In this document: positions 28,885 through 38,691 of the stretch, in pieces
Layout: each line of letters begins with the position of its first letter
Numbering within the stretch: the first letter of the stretch is position 1
Assembly (NCBI RefSeq): GCF_020622355.1
Contig: NZ_WHVL01000001.1
Span: forward strand, 1,054,001 to 1,118,000
Direction: 5' to 3'
From: Vreelandella malpeensis
Lineage (GTDB): Bacteria > Pseudomonadota > Gammaproteobacteria > Pseudomonadales > Halomonadaceae
Length of the DNA: 64,000 nt
Notes under the pieces: generated by a model
Told to the model about the DNA's origin: nothing
What the model saw: the letters and a program-made list of their open reading frames with translations, nothing else
Databases searched by the model: none
Program-made: the position numbers and the translations under genes

Positions 28885-30050
28885 GATGGGCGTGCCTCGT
28901 TAGCGCCGGGGCCGCGCGGGGGATACGTCATATCGTCGGGAACCGGCAGGTTATCGGGGGTCGGGGGTGTCTCGCCCCCCTCGTGCGCCACGCTCTTCAA
29001 GCGGTACGCCCAGGCCATGACCTCGGCCACGGCGGTGTAGAGCTCGGCCGGCACTTCGCCGTCGAGGTCCACGTGATGATACAGCGCCCGCGCCAGCGGC
29101 GCGGCCTCGAGGCGCGGCACGCCGGCCTCGAGGGCGATGTCTCGAATCCGCCCGGCCACCGCGTCGGCGCCCTTGGCCACCACCCGGGGCGCTCCCATCT
29201 GACCTTCCTGGTAGGAGAGCGCCACCGCGTAGTGGGTCGGGTTGGTGATGATCACGTCCGCCTCGGGCACCTTGCTCATCATGCGCCCGCGCGCCATGGC
29301 CTGCTGCTGCTGGCGAATGCGCCCCTTGAGGTGGGGGTCGCCCTCGGACTCCTTGTGCTCGCGCTTCACTTCTTCTTGACTCATACGCAGCTTCTTGGCG
29401 TTGCTCCAGAGCTGATAGGGCACGTCGATCAGGATCACCACGATCAGCGAAAAGATCGCCAGCGCCGCAGCGAGCGCGGCCATGTTCAAGGCACTGGCTA
29501 GCGCCTGCTGGATGGGCAGGTCCGGCAGGCCCAGCAGGCGATCGATATTGAAGTAGATGAACGCCCCGGAGACCCCGCCCACCAGCACCGACTTGGCGAT
29601 CGCCTTGGCAAGCTCGATCAGCGCCTGGGTGGAGAAGATGCGCTTGATGCCCGAGACCGGGTTGAGCTTGGAAAACTTCGGCTGCATGGACTTGGCCGAC
29701 ACCAGCCAACCGCCGAGCAGCGCCGGGGCGACCAGCGCGACCACGCCCAAGAGGATGAACAGCGGCACCATGGCGATCAGCGTGCGCTGACCAAGATCCA
29801 GCGCGTTCACCAGCATCGGCGTGGGATCGAACGCCTGGCGACGATCGAACAAGAACGCCTGCTCCATCACCACGCCGAGCTGGTCGTAGAGTATCTGTCC
29901 CATGCCCCAGAGTCCGACTACGCCGGCCATCAACAGAAGCACCGTGGTCAACTCGCGCGAACGGGGAACCTGCCCCTCCTCGCGGGCCTTCTCCTTACGC
30001 CTGGGCGTGGCCTCTTCGGTCTTTTCCTGATCGCTATCGTTGTCTGCCAT
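28881..30050 (-). CDS. flhB: Flagellar export switch protein FlhB
   Basis: A 389-residue export-gate protein with four membrane helices and the autocleavage motif NPTH (in IITNPTHYAVALSY, near residue 270). Cleavage between Asn and Pro switches export from hook to filament substrates. The N-terminal EKTEEATPRRKEKAREEGQV is canonical. The C-terminal extension after the cleaved domain is Pro-rich. flhA follows with a 4-base overlap. Confidence 0.98.
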   Translation of the reverse strand: MADNDSDQEKTEEATPRRKEKAREEGQVPRSRELTTVLLLMAGVVGLWGMGQILYDQLGVVMEQAFLFDRRQAFDPTPMLVNALDLGQRTLIAMVPLFILLGVVALVAPALLGGWLVSAKSMQPKFSKLNPVSGIKRIFSTQALIELAKAIAKSVLVGGVSGAFIYFNIDRLLGLPDLPIQQALASALNMAALAAALAIFSLIVVILIDVPYQLWSNAKKLRMSQEEVKREHKESEGDPHLKGRIRQQQQAMARGRMMSKVPEADVIITNPTHYAVALSYQEGQMGAPRVVAKGADAVAGRIRDIALEAGVPRLEAAPLARALYHHVDLDGEVPAELYTAVAEVMAWAYRLKSVAHEGGETPPTPDNLPVPDDMTYPPRGPGANEARPS

Positions 30051-30085
30051 GGATCGTTCGGCTCATCCTGGGCTGCCTATAAGCG

Positions 30086-30109
30086 TCAGCCGCCCCGAAG
30101 GGCGGCTGA
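30086..30109 (-). terminator. Hairpin between cheZ and flhB
   Basis: A perfect 10-bp stem (TCAGCCGCCC / GGGCGGCTGA) with a TTCG loop on the minus strand, not followed by a strong T-tract. It could attenuate transcription from cheZ into flhB or stabilise a processed end. Confidence 0.5.
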
Positions 30110-30165
30110 AGCAAGGTGCCTAGTGTGCCAGACGAGCCGGCGGACAATGTCCTAATAACCGGACA

Positions 30166-30861
30166 TTAAAAGCCCAATTCGTCCAATAAGTCGTCCACCT
30201 GATCCTGACCGGTGACGATGTCCGGCGCATTGTCCCTGATCTGCGGTCCGTTAAGAAGCTCCTCCTTGCGCCGCGCGCTGTCGTTCTCCCACTGATCCTG
30301 CGCCTTGCGCTGCATGTTCTCGCGCGCTTCGGCGCCGGGCACATTGTCGATCAACACCTGGACCAGCTGGTGCTCGATCTCGCGGATCACGTCCATCATC
30401 TTCTTGATGACCTGGCCGGTGAGATCCTGGAAATCCTGCGCCATCATGATGTCCAGCAGCTCCTTGTTGGTGGCCGCTGTCATCTCAGGGACGTCGTGAA
30501 GGTAGGCACGAGTCTCCTTGACCAGGCTCTTCGCCTCGTCGAGCTCCTGGGGGGCGGCGAACCACTCGTCCCAGCGCTTGTCGAGCGCCTCGGCACGCTC
30601 GGAGAGCTGATCCTGCAGCGGCTGGGCGCGGTCGATGGCGTTGAGCGCCCGGTCCGCGGCCTGCTCGGTCATGGTGGCCACGTAATGCAGCCGGTCGCGG
30701 GCGTCGGGAATGGCTTCCGCCGCTTTCTCGATCTCCTTGTCCAGGCCAAGCTCGCGCATGTTGTCGCGCAGCATGCGGGTCAGCTTGCCGATACGGTGGA
30801 TCAGCTCTTCAGCGGCTTCCTCGGGCAGTTGGGTCGCGCCTGCCTGCTCATTCTGACTCAT
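30166..30861 (-). CDS. cheZ: CheY-P phosphatase CheZ
   Basis: A 231-residue phosphatase that terminates the chemotaxis signal. The catalytic helix region contains [20 protein letters not shown] with the conserved Asp and Gln, and the C-terminal CheY-binding helix ends [11 protein letters not shown]. cheY lies directly upstream. Confidence 0.97.
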   Translation of the reverse strand: MSQNEQAGATQLPEEAAEELIHRIGKLTRMLRDNMRELGLDKEIEKAAEAIPDARDRLHYVATMTEQAADRALNAIDRAQPLQDQLSERAEALDKRWDEWFAAPQELDEAKSLVKETRAYLHDVPEMTAATNKELLDIMMAQDFQDLTGQVIKKMMDVIREIEHQLVQVLIDNVPGAEARENMQRKAQDQWENDSARRKEELLNGPQIRDNAPDIVTGQDQVDDLLDELGF

Positions 30862-30903
30862 GGTACTCTCCTTGCAGGCCAGGCGCTGAGCCCGGCCGCT
30901 TTA

Positions 30904-31293
30904 TTATTTGCCCATCTTTTCGAAGATTTTATTCAGCTTTTCCTCGAGGGTCGCCGCCGTGAACGGCTTCACCACGTAGCCGTTGGCGCCGGCCTGGGCG
31001 GCGGCGATGATGTTCTCCTTCTTCGCCTCGGCGGTGACCATCAATACCGGCAGCGCCTTGAGCGCGTCGTCCTGGCGAATCTCCTTGAGCATCTCGAGCC
31101 CGTCCAGATTGGGCATATTCCAGTCGGAGACCACGAACTCGAAATTGCCGGCGCGCAGCTTGTTGAGCGCGTCCTGGCCATCCTCGGCCTCCTCGACGTT
31201 GGTGAACCCCAGCTCCTTGAGCAGGCTGCGCACGATGCGGCGCATGGTCGGGAAGTCGTCCACTACCAGAAAGCTCATGTTCTTATCGGCCAT
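30904..31293 (-). CDS. cheY: Chemotaxis response regulator CheY
   Basis: A 129-residue single-domain receiver. Asp12-Asp13, the phosphorylation site Asp57 (in [12 protein letters not shown]), Thr87 and Lys109 (in YVVKPF) are all at the E. coli positions. CheY-P binds FliM in the motor switch. It is followed by cheZ. Confidence 0.98.
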   Translation of the reverse strand: MADKNMSFLVVDDFPTMRRIVRSLLKELGFTNVEEAEDGQDALNKLRAGNFEFVVSDWNMPNLDGLEMLKEIRQDDALKALPVLMVTAEAKKENIIAAAQAGANGYVVKPFTAATLEEKLNKIFEKMGK

Positions 31294-31350
31294 CGTTCAT
31301 CTTCTCCACGTGTAGGGCGTTGGGTGCCCCGGCCGTTGCCGGGGCGTCGA

Positions 31351-33039
31351 TCAAAAGGATTCCCACTCTTCGACGGTGCTCGTCCGGGCCGGCGCCATCG
31401 GCGCACGGGGGGCTTGGGCGCTCGAACGGGGGGCTTGGGTCACGGTGCGGGCGGCCGGCAGCGATGCGACGCCGCGCGAGCCCTCCAGCACCTTGAATAC
31501 CGCGACCGCCTCTTCGAGCCGATTGGCCTGCTCCTCGAGCGAGGCCGCCGCGGCCGCCGCTTCCTGGACCAGCGCGGCGTTTTGCTGGGTCACGTCGTCC
31601 ATCTGGCCGACCGCGTGGCTGACCTGCTCGATACCGTCGCTCTGCTCCTGGGAGGCCGCCGATATCTCGTCCATGATGTCCGCCACCCGGCGTACGGCGG
31701 TGACCACGTCGGTCATGGTGCTGCCGGCCTGCTCGACCAGGGTCGAGCCATCACTGATCTGCTTCACCGAGGTGTCGATCAGCGCCTTGATCTCCTTGGC
31801 GGCGTCGGCGCTGCGGCTGGCGAGGTTGCGCACTTCACCGGCCACCACGGCAAAGCCGCGGCCCTGCTCACCGGCGCGCGCCGCTTCCACCGAGGCGTTC
31901 AGCGCCAGGATGTTGGTCTGGAAGGCGATCGAGTCGATCACGCTGGTGATGTCCGCCACCTTCTGGGAGCTTTGCGAGATGCCGTGCATGGTCTGCACCA
32001 CGCGCTCGACCACCTGGCCACCCTGCTCTGCGGTGGTGGAGGCTTCGCCGGCCAGCGTGCTCGCCTGGCGGGCGTTGTCGGCGTTCTGCTTCACCGTAGC
32101 GGTCATCTCTTCCATGCTGGCCGCGGTCTGCTCGATGGACGCCGCCTGCTGCTCGGTGCGCGAGGAGAGCTCGGTATTGCCCTGACTGATCTCGCGGGTG
32201 CCGTGGTGGATCGCGCCGCTGCCTTCGCGCACGCGGGCGACCAGGCCGGTGAGGTTCTCCTGCATGCTGCCCATGGCGGCGAACAGCCGGCCCACTTCGC
32301 TCTTGCCCGCCGGCGGCATCGGCTCGGTCAGATCCGCCTCGGCGATCTTGTTGAGCCGGCGCACGGCGTCGTTGAGCGGCGCGATCACGGTGCGGCGCAA
32401 CCCGATGTAGATGCACACGACCGCCAGCAGCAGAATCAGGATCGCCACGCCGTAGAGCACGTTGAACAGCGAGCGCTGATCCTGAATCTGCGCGTGAATG
32501 GCGTCCACCCGGGAAAAGCCGAAGCGGGTAAAGTCGGTGATATTGTCGGTCAGGCCCAGCATCGGCTCGCGCAGCTCGATGCGCAGCTCGCCAAAGCGCA
32601 CCGTGTCGGTTCGCTGCAGACTCTCGAGCTGCTCTTTGACGAGCGGCATCAGCCGCTGATAGTTCGCGATCAAGGGTTCGGCGAGCGCCTCACCTTCCGG
32701 AGTGCGCGGCGCGGCGATGAAGTTGTCGAAACGCTGCTCCGAGCGCTCGAGGCGATTCGCTGCGGCCTCAAGGGCGGTGTTCGTGCGATCATACTGGTTG
32801 ACCATGATGTAGCCTGACGCTTGCTCCAGCGCCAGCATCGTCTGATTGAGCAAGGAGTCCCCGCGGTTGAGCTCGTTGAGCTGCTCGCGGCTGATGGTGG
32901 TCAGGGTGGTGACGTTCTTCTCGGTGGAGCGGTCGGTCATGACGTTGAGCGCGATCAGCGCCATGATCAGGACGCTGAAGCAGCCCAGTGCCGCGACCAC
33001 CGCCGTGTGAATACTCAGGTTTCTTGCAAACCGCGCCAT
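31351..33039 (-). CDS. Methyl-accepting chemotaxis protein with periplasmic four-helix domain
   Basis: A 562-residue receptor. An N-terminal helix (~10-32), a periplasmic region of about 160 residues of helical character (TarH-like four-helix bundle), a second helix near residue 190-212, a HAMP segment and a methyl-accepting signalling domain with the hairpin tip [20 protein letters not shown]. The C-terminus ends VEEWESF, a W-x-x-F tether of the type that binds CheR and CheB. The ligand is unknown. It lies between cheB and cheY, a place with no receptor gene in E. coli. Confidence 0.93.
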   Translation of the reverse strand: MARFARNLSIHTAVVAALGCFSVLIMALIALNVMTDRSTEKNVTTLTTISREQLNELNRGDSLLNQTMLALEQASGYIMVNQYDRTNTALEAAANRLERSEQRFDNFIAAPRTPEGEALAEPLIANYQRLMPLVKEQLESLQRTDTVRFGELRIELREPMLGLTDNITDFTRFGFSRVDAIHAQIQDQRSLFNVLYGVAILILLLAVVCIYIGLRRTVIAPLNDAVRRLNKIAEADLTEPMPPAGKSEVGRLFAAMGSMQENLTGLVARVREGSGAIHHGTREISQGNTELSSRTEQQAASIEQTAASMEEMTATVKQNADNARQASTLAGEASTTAEQGGQVVERVVQTMHGISQSSQKVADITSVIDSIAFQTNILALNASVEAARAGEQGRGFAVVAGEVRNLASRSADAAKEIKALIDTSVKQISDGSTLVEQAGSTMTDVVTAVRRVADIMDEISAASQEQSDGIEQVSHAVGQMDDVTQQNAALVQEAAAAAASLEEQANRLEEAVAVFKVLEGSRGVASLPAARTVTQAPRSSAQAPRAPMAPARTSTVEEWESF

Positions 33040-33084
33040 GTAAGTAGTCCTTCTTGATGTCGTTTTATGATGCCGTTTTTTTGG

Positions 33085-34143
33085 TCATACCCGCTGCGCG
33101 CGCCCGGAAGCGGCGACCAGCGCCAGCACGCGCGCGGGGATCTCGTCCAGCGCCAGGGTCTCGCCGGCCCCGCCCACGGCGATCGCCTCGCGCGGCATGC
33201 CGAACACCACGCAGCTTTGCTCGTTCTGGGCGATGGTCGGCGCGCCGGCCCGGCGCATTTCCAGAAGTCCCACCGCGCCATCCTTGCCCATGCCGGTCAG
33301 GATCACGCCGATGGCGTTCTTGCCTGCGTGCCTGGCCGCGGAGTGGAACAGCACATCCACCGATGGTCGGTGGCGATTGACGGGCTCGCCGTCGTGCAGG
33401 CGCACAACGTAGTTGGCGCCGCTTCGGGCAAGCTCCAGGTGATGGCCACCCGGCGCGATATAGGCGTGCCCGGGCAGCACCCGCTCGCCCTCGGAGGCTT
33501 CCTTGACGGTGATCCGGCATAGCCGATCGAGGCGCTCGGCGAAGGAGCGGGTAAAGCCGCCGGGCATGTGCTGGGTGATCAGAATCGCCGGCGAGTTGGC
33601 GGGTAGCGGCTCGAGCACGGCGCGGATCGCCTCGGTGCCGCCGGTGGAGGCGCCGATGATGATCAGCTTCTCGCTCGAGATCAAAGGCGCTTTCAGCGCC
33701 GCCGGGGCGGCGGCGGCCTTGCGCGCCTGGCGCGGACGCGAGCGCGCGGCCGCGCGAATCTTGTCGGCGATTTCGCTGGCGTATTCCAGCATGCCGCTTC
33801 TCACTCCGAGGCTAGGCTTGGCGACGAAATCCAGCGCCCCGAGCTCGAGGGCGCGCAGTGTAATCTCCGAGCCGCTCTGGGTCAGCGACGATACCATCAG
33901 CACCGGCATCGGGCGCAGGCGCATCAGCCGATCGAGGAAATCGAGCCCGTCCATGCGCGGCATCTCGACGTCCAGCGTCAACACGTCCGGGTTGTGCTGC
34001 TTGATCAGATCCCGCGCCACCAGGGGGTCCGGGGCGGTGGCAACGACCTCCATGTCCGGCTGTTCGTTGATGATCGTGGTCAGCAAATCGCGAATCAGCG
34101 CCGAGTCGTCGACGCACAGCACCTTGATCTTGGCAGTACTCAA
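33085..34143 (-). CDS. cheB: Chemoreceptor methylesterase CheB
   Basis: A 352-residue response regulator and methylesterase. The N-terminal receiver has CVDDSAL and [12 protein letters not shown] with the phospho-Asp; the C-terminal catalytic domain has the Ser in [12 protein letters not shown], the His in [10 protein letters not shown] and the Asp in LTGMGKDGA. The start is TTG at 34143, with a strong AGGAGG six bases upstream and no nearer ATG at the conserved N-terminus. cheR lies upstream. Confidence 0.97.
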   Translation of the reverse strand: MSTAKIKVLCVDDSALIRDLLTTIINEQPDMEVVATAPDPLVARDLIKQHNPDVLTLDVEMPRMDGLDFLDRLMRLRPMPVLMVSSLTQSGSEITLRALELGALDFVAKPSLGVRSGMLEYASEIADKIRAAARSRPRQARKAAAAPAALKAPLISSEKLIIIGASTGGTEAIRAVLEPLPANSPAILITQHMPGGFTRSFAERLDRLCRITVKEASEGERVLPGHAYIAPGGHHLELARSGANYVVRLHDGEPVNRHRPSVDVLFHSAARHAGKNAIGVILTGMGKDGAVGLLEMRRAGAPTIAQNEQSCVVFGMPREAIAVGGAGETLALDEIPARVLALVAASGRAQRV

Positions 34144-34206
34144 AGCCCGCCTCCTGTTTCAAAACTCACCGATGACCGCCTCTGCAATGGTTGTCGCATG
34201 TGCCTT

Positions 34207-35085
34207 CTACCGGCCGCTGTCGGCGAGGGTGTAGACCGTCTGGCCGCGCAGCTTGAAGGCGTTGCTGATATAGGAGAAGTTCTCCGAATGGCCGGCGAAG
34301 AGCAGCCCGTCGCGCTTCATCAGTGGCGCGAACCGTTTCAATATCGCGGTCTGTGTCTGCTTGTCGAAATAGATCATTATGTTGCGACAGAAGATGGCAT
34401 CGAAGGGCCCCTTCACCGGCCAGCTCGGCGCCAGCAGGTTCAATGGCAGAAACTCGACCATCGCCATCACTTCCGGGCGCACGCGGGCGAGTCCCGCGTG
34501 GCTGCCGGTACCCTTCTGGAAAAACCGTTTCACCCGCGCCTCGTCGAGCTTGCGCACCTGCTCCTGGGGGTAGATCCCGGCCTGGGCCTTGGCCAGCGCA
34601 TCGGTATCGATGTCGGTGGCGATGATGCGCGCGTTCGCGGCCCGACCACCGAGGGTTTCCAGCAGCGTCATCGCGATCGAGTAGGGCTCCTCGCCGGTGG
34701 AGGCCGCCGAGCACCAGATGTTGACCGGGCCTGCGGCGTGGCGCACGTGCTCGGCGAGCAGCGGGAAGTGATGTGTCTCGCGAAAGAAGGCAGTCAGGTT
34801 GGTGGTCAGCGCGTTGGTGAACGCTTCCCACTCCCGGGCATCGGGCTGGCGCTCGAGCCGCGTGAGATAGTCGGTGAAGCGCGTCAGGCCATGATGGCGC
34901 AGCCGCCGAGCCAGCCGGCTGTAGACCATCTCGCGCTTGTGTTCGGCCAGCACGATGCCGGCGCGCTGATAGATCAGCTCGCGAATGCGCAGGAAGTCGG
35001 CATCGGTGAGAATCAGATCGCGTTCGATCTGATTGCCCGTCGCCCACGCTCCGCCCTCGCCCGATCCATCGCGTGGTTCGCTCAA
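34207..35085 (-). CDS. cheR: Chemoreceptor methyltransferase CheR
   Basis: A 292-residue S-adenosylmethionine-dependent methyltransferase that methylates receptor glutamates. FTNALTTNLTAFFRETHHF, the SAM-binding IWCSAASTGEEPYSIAM and the IFCRNIMIYFD motif are visible. The start is ambiguous: a TTG at 35085 overlaps the stop of the upstream receptor (TTGA) with GGGAAG nearby, whereas a GTG at 35097 has its purine stretch too close. I chose the TTG. Confidence 0.93.
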   Translation of the reverse strand: MSEPRDGSGEGGAWATGNQIERDLILTDADFLRIRELIYQRAGIVLAEHKREMVYSRLARRLRHHGLTRFTDYLTRLERQPDAREWEAFTNALTTNLTAFFRETHHFPLLAEHVRHAAGPVNIWCSAASTGEEPYSIAMTLLETLGGRAANARIIATDIDTDALAKAQAGIYPQEQVRKLDEARVKRFFQKGTGSHAGLARVRPEVMAMVEFLPLNLLAPSWPVKGPFDAIFCRNIMIYFDKQTQTAILKRFAPLMKRDGLLFAGHSENFSYISNAFKLRGQTVYTLADSGR

Positions 35086-37247
35086 AATTCTTCCCACTCC
35101 TCTACGGCAACGGTCTGGCGCTTGGCCGGCGGTGACGGCAGCGGCGCATTCGAGGCGGCCGGCGGCGCGGCGAGCGCCACCGACTCACGCGGCGGCGCCT
35201 GGCGTGGCGTGCCCGGAGTCGCCTGCGCGCTCAATCGAAACGCTTCGACGGACAGCGACAGCAGGCTCGCCTGGCGCTCGAGCGCGGCGGCGGCCTGGGC
35301 AGTTTCCTGGACCCGCACGGCGTTTTGCTGGGTGGCCTGATCCATCTCGGCGACGGACTGGTTGACCTCGGCGATGCCGGTGCTCTGCTCCTCTGAGGCC
35401 GAGGAGATCTCGTGCATGATGTGGGTGACGCTGCGCGCCGCCTCGGCCACGTCGCTGATCGCCGCTTCGGCTTTCTCGACCAGGCCGGCGCCGGTGGTGA
35501 CGTCCTGGCTGGAGCCGTCGATCAACCCGCGAATCTCCTGGGCGGCGGCGGCCGAGCGCCCGGCCAGATTGCGCACTTCCTCGGCCACCACGGCGAAGCC
35601 GCGACCGTGCTCGCCGGCCCGTGCCGCCTCCACCGAGGCGTTGAGCGCCAGGATGTTGGTCTGGAAAGCGATGGAGTCGATCACGTCGATGATGTCGGTC
35701 ATCTTCTGCGAACTCTGGGTAATGCGCTGCATGTTGTTCACCAGCTGGCTCATCAGATCGCCGGTCTGGGTGACCCGCTCGGCGTTCTCGTCCGCCAGGC
35801 GGCGTGCCTGCTGGGCGTTGTCGCTGTTCTGGCGCACCGTGGTGGTCATCTCCTCCATGCTGGAGGCGGTCTGCTGCAGCGAAGCGGCCTGCTGTTCGGT
35901 GCGCGCGGAGAGCTCCTCGTTGCCGCTGGCGATGTTCTGGGCCGCCGGTGTGACCACATCGATGCCGCCCTTGACGTCGCCGATAATGCTGCTGAGGCTC
36001 TTGCGCATGGTGTTGAGCGAGCCCAGCAGGTGGCCGATCTCGTCGCGACGACTCGGCGGCACCCGGGCCGCCAGGTTGCCGCCGGCGATCTGCAGGGTGA
36101 AGCGCGAGGCCGCCTTCAAGGGCTTCAGGATCGAGCGCAGGATCGCCACGCCCAACAGGATCAGCGCCAGAAGCCCCAAGGCGAGCACGCCGGCCTGGAG
36201 GGCAAGCATGTTCTCCTGGGCAGCATCCGCGTTGGCCGCCATCGTCTCGGCAGCGCGCTGCTTCTCACCGATCAGGTCGTTGACCATTCGCGAGAGATCG
36301 CGCCCTTCGCTGTTCATCATGGCGTTGACGCCTTCGATACCGGTGAAGGCCTGGTAGGTCTCCTCGGCCCTCAGCACGTCGACGGCACGGCCCATGCCGT
36401 CACTCAGAAACGCCTGCAGGCGGTCGTCGAAATCGCTGGCAAGCGCCGTATCGTTCACCGCGCGACCGTAGTAGTCCTGCCAGGTCGCCTCGACCTCGCT
36501 GGCGCTCTCCTCGACCGTGTCGGCGATCTCGAAGCGGCTGTTGATCAACTCCATGCGCGTGGGCTCGACCAGCGACTGGCGGGTCTCGGCGATGGTCTGA
36601 TCGATCTGCTGCAGACGAATGACGTCGCGCAGGCCATCCTGGTCGAGCCGCTTTAGCCGCTCGCCGGAGGCGTTGATGCCGTAGAGGCCGAGGCCGCCGC
36701 TGGCGAGCAGAAGCGCGCCGCCGATCACGATCATGGCGGTGAGCTTGGCGCGGATGGTGTCCGGGCGCAGACGCTTGAGGCGTGCGGCCAAGCCCCCCCG
36801 ACGAATCTGCCCCTTGTCGAGGTAGACGCCCCGGGCGCGGCCTTCGCGCAACTCGGTGTAGACGCTCTCGGCGCGCTGGATGGCCTCGCGGCTCGCCTGC
36901 ACACGCACCGAGGTATAGCCCACCACCTGGTCGTTTTCGATGATCGGAGTGACGCTCGCCTCGACCCAGTAGTGGTCGCCGTTCTTGCAGCGGTTCTTGA
37001 CCAGTCCTCGCCAGGTTTCCGAGGCCTTCACGGTCTGCCACAGGTTCTCGAAGGCAACCGCAGGCATGTCCGGGTGGCGGATGAGGTTGTGCGGCGCATT
37101 GATCAGTTCGTCGTGGCGGTAGCCGCTGATCTGGATGAAGGCCGGGTTGGCGTAGGTGATACGCCCTTTCAGATCCGTGCGCGAAACAAGAAAGTCCTCT
37201 CCCTTTAACTCGATTTCTCGCTGCGTGACTGGCTGGTTGTTGCGCAT
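35082..37247 (-). CDS. Aer-like PAS chemoreceptor with added periplasmic domain
   Basis: A 721-residue receptor. Residues ~15-115 form a PAS domain very like that of Aer, including GYRHDELINAPHNLIRHPDM and NRCKNGDHYWVEA, the features tied to FAD binding and redox (energy) taxis. Unlike Aer, two membrane helices (about 168-190 and 348-370) enclose a periplasmic region of about 155 residues, predicted helical. HAMP and signalling domains follow, with the tip [20 protein letters not shown], and the C-terminus ends VEEWEEF. I chose ATG 37247 over 37277, which has no ribosome-binding site. It occupies a slot of the receptor genes between cheW and cheR. Confidence 0.92.
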   Translation of the reverse strand: MRNNQPVTQREIELKGEDFLVSRTDLKGRITYANPAFIQISGYRHDELINAPHNLIRHPDMPAVAFENLWQTVKASETWRGLVKNRCKNGDHYWVEASVTPIIENDQVVGYTSVRVQASREAIQRAESVYTELREGRARGVYLDKGQIRRGGLAARLKRLRPDTIRAKLTAMIVIGGALLLASGGLGLYGINASGERLKRLDQDGLRDVIRLQQIDQTIAETRQSLVEPTRMELINSRFEIADTVEESASEVEATWQDYYGRAVNDTALASDFDDRLQAFLSDGMGRAVDVLRAEETYQAFTGIEGVNAMMNSEGRDLSRMVNDLIGEKQRAAETMAANADAAQENMLALQAGVLALGLLALILLGVAILRSILKPLKAASRFTLQIAGGNLAARVPPSRRDEIGHLLGSLNTMRKSLSSIIGDVKGGIDVVTPAAQNIASGNEELSARTEQQAASLQQTASSMEEMTTTVRQNSDNAQQARRLADENAERVTQTGDLMSQLVNNMQRITQSSQKMTDIIDVIDSIAFQTNILALNASVEAARAGEHGRGFAVVAEEVRNLAGRSAAAAQEIRGLIDGSSQDVTTGAGLVEKAEAAISDVAEAARSVTHIMHEISSASEEQSTGIAEVNQSVAEMDQATQQNAVRVQETAQAAAALERQASLLSLSVEAFRLSAQATPGTPRQAPPRESVALAAPPAASNAPLPSPPAKRQTVAVEEWEEF

Positions 37248-37331
37248 TGCAAGTGCCTTAATTTTTAGTATGAACATCCATGAAGAACCGAGCGCACCTG
37301 GCGTCGATCGTCTTGCGTCGAAGCGCTCCCC

Positions 37332-38600
37332 CTAGAACGCTTCCCACTCCTCGACGGGCTGGGCACGCGGGGCAAGGGCGGGAACCCGGGCCGGCGGCGC
37401 TCGCCGAGGCAGGGCAGCCGTGGTCGGGCTGCCGGCGACCTTGAAGCGCTCCACCGCTTCGCGCAGGCGCGCCGCGTCGCTTTCGAGCTCGCTGGCGCGC
37501 TCGGCGGCCTGCTGGACCAGCCGGGCATTCTGCTGCACCACGTCGTCCATCTGGGTCACCGCCTGGTTGACCTGGCCGATGCCGTTGCTCTGCTCTTCCG
37601 AGGCGGCGGCGATCTCGTCCATGATGTCGCTGACCCGCTGCACCGCGCTGACCAGCCCCTGCATGGTCTGGCCAGCCTGATTGACCCGTGCCGTGCCGCT
37701 GTCCACCTTGGCGAGCGAGGCGTCGATCAGCGTGCGGATCTCACGGACGGCAGAGGCCGAGCGGCTGGCCAGGTTGCGCACCTCCTCGGCGACCACGGCG
37801 AAGCCGCGGCCGTGCTCGCCGGCCCGCGCCGCCTCCACCGAGGCGTTGAGCGCCAGGATGTTGGTCTGGAAGGCGATGGTGTCGATCAGGGTGACGATGT
37901 CGGCCACCTTGTGGGAGCTGGCGCTGATCTCCTCCATGGTGTCGACGATCTGTCCCACCTCGTCGCCGCTCTGGCGGGCGGTGAGCGTGGCGCTTTCGGC
38001 CAGTTGGCTCGCCTGGCGGGCGTTGTCCGCGTTATGGCTCACCGTGGAGGCAAGCTCCTCCATGCTCGAGGCGGTCTCCTCCAGCGACGACGCCTGCTGC
38101 TCGGTGCGCGAGGAGAGGTCGTTGTTGCTCTCGGCGATCGCCTGGGCGCGCTCGAAGATCAGCCCGCCGCTTTCGCGCACCACGCCCACGGTGCGTGAAA
38201 GCGAGCCCTGCATGTCCGCCATGGCGGTGTAGAGGCGTCCGATCTCGTTGTTGCCCGGCGCGCTGATCGTCTGGTTCAGATCGCCCTGGGCCATGCGCTC
38301 GAAGTAGCCGACCAGGCGGCTGAGCGGGCGCAGCACGTTGACGCTCACGCCCCAGGCCACCACCACCACGGTGAGCACGGTGAGCAGCGCGATGGCAATC
38401 AGCACCCACCGCACGCGCGCGGCGAAGGCCGCGAACAGGCTCTGCTGGGTCGCGGCATCGCCGGTCGACTGGAGGAGGGCGCCTCCCTCTGCCAGCGCGT
38501 AGAAGCCCGTGGCACAGGCCAGGGCCACGAACAGCGAAAACGCGGCCAGAACCAGTGCCCAGCTCAGCCGAACGGTCATGTTGCTCATGATCTGATGCAT
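37332..38600 (-). CDS. Methyl-accepting chemotaxis protein with minimal periplasmic loop
   Basis: A 422-residue receptor with two membrane helices (about 11-33 and 64-86) separated by only about 30 periplasmic residues, so no ordinary ligand-binding domain. HAMP (from ~88) and signalling domains follow, with the tip [20 protein letters not shown]. The C-terminus ends VEEWEAF. It may sense membrane state, pH or ions, or depend on partner receptors. The start ATG at 38600 has GGGGAAG upstream; four 8-bp tandem units precede it. Confidence 0.93.
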   Translation of the reverse strand: MHQIMSNMTVRLSWALVLAAFSLFVALACATGFYALAEGGALLQSTGDAATQQSLFAAFAARVRWVLIAIALLTVLTVVVVAWGVSVNVLRPLSRLVGYFERMAQGDLNQTISAPGNNEIGRLYTAMADMQGSLSRTVGVVRESGGLIFERAQAIAESNNDLSSRTEQQASSLEETASSMEELASTVSHNADNARQASQLAESATLTARQSGDEVGQIVDTMEEISASSHKVADIVTLIDTIAFQTNILALNASVEAARAGEHGRGFAVVAEEVRNLASRSASAVREIRTLIDASLAKVDSGTARVNQAGQTMQGLVSAVQRVSDIMDEIAAASEEQSNGIGQVNQAVTQMDDVVQQNARLVQQAAERASELESDAARLREAVERFKVAGSPTTAALPRRAPPARVPALAPRAQPVEEWEAF

Positions 38601-38642
38601 CAGCGATCTTCCCCTGTCAGCGCCTTCGTGGTTCGCGACGCT

Positions 38643-38674
38643 CTTGTCCCCTTGTCACCTTGCCCCCTTGCCCG
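38643..38674. repeat. Four tandem 8-bp units upstream of a chemoreceptor gene
   Basis: On the plus strand the units read CTTGTCCC, CTTGTCAC, CTTGCCCC and CTTGCCCG. They lie in the 91-base gap between cheW and the downstream receptor, about 43-74 bases before the receptor start. Confidence 0.65.
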
Positions 38675-38691
38675 CGCGGTCGCGCGTGGCC

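Noticed and set aside
31283-31290. GCCGATAA on the minus strand at the start of cheY, matching a sigma-28 -10
   Set aside because: It is codons 2-4 of cheY (Ala-Asp-Lys) and has no TAAA at the right distance.
30370-32817. 815-codon plus-strand open frame across cheZ, cheY and a receptor gene
   Set aside because: Spans three confirmed genes on the other strand; composition of a shadow frame.
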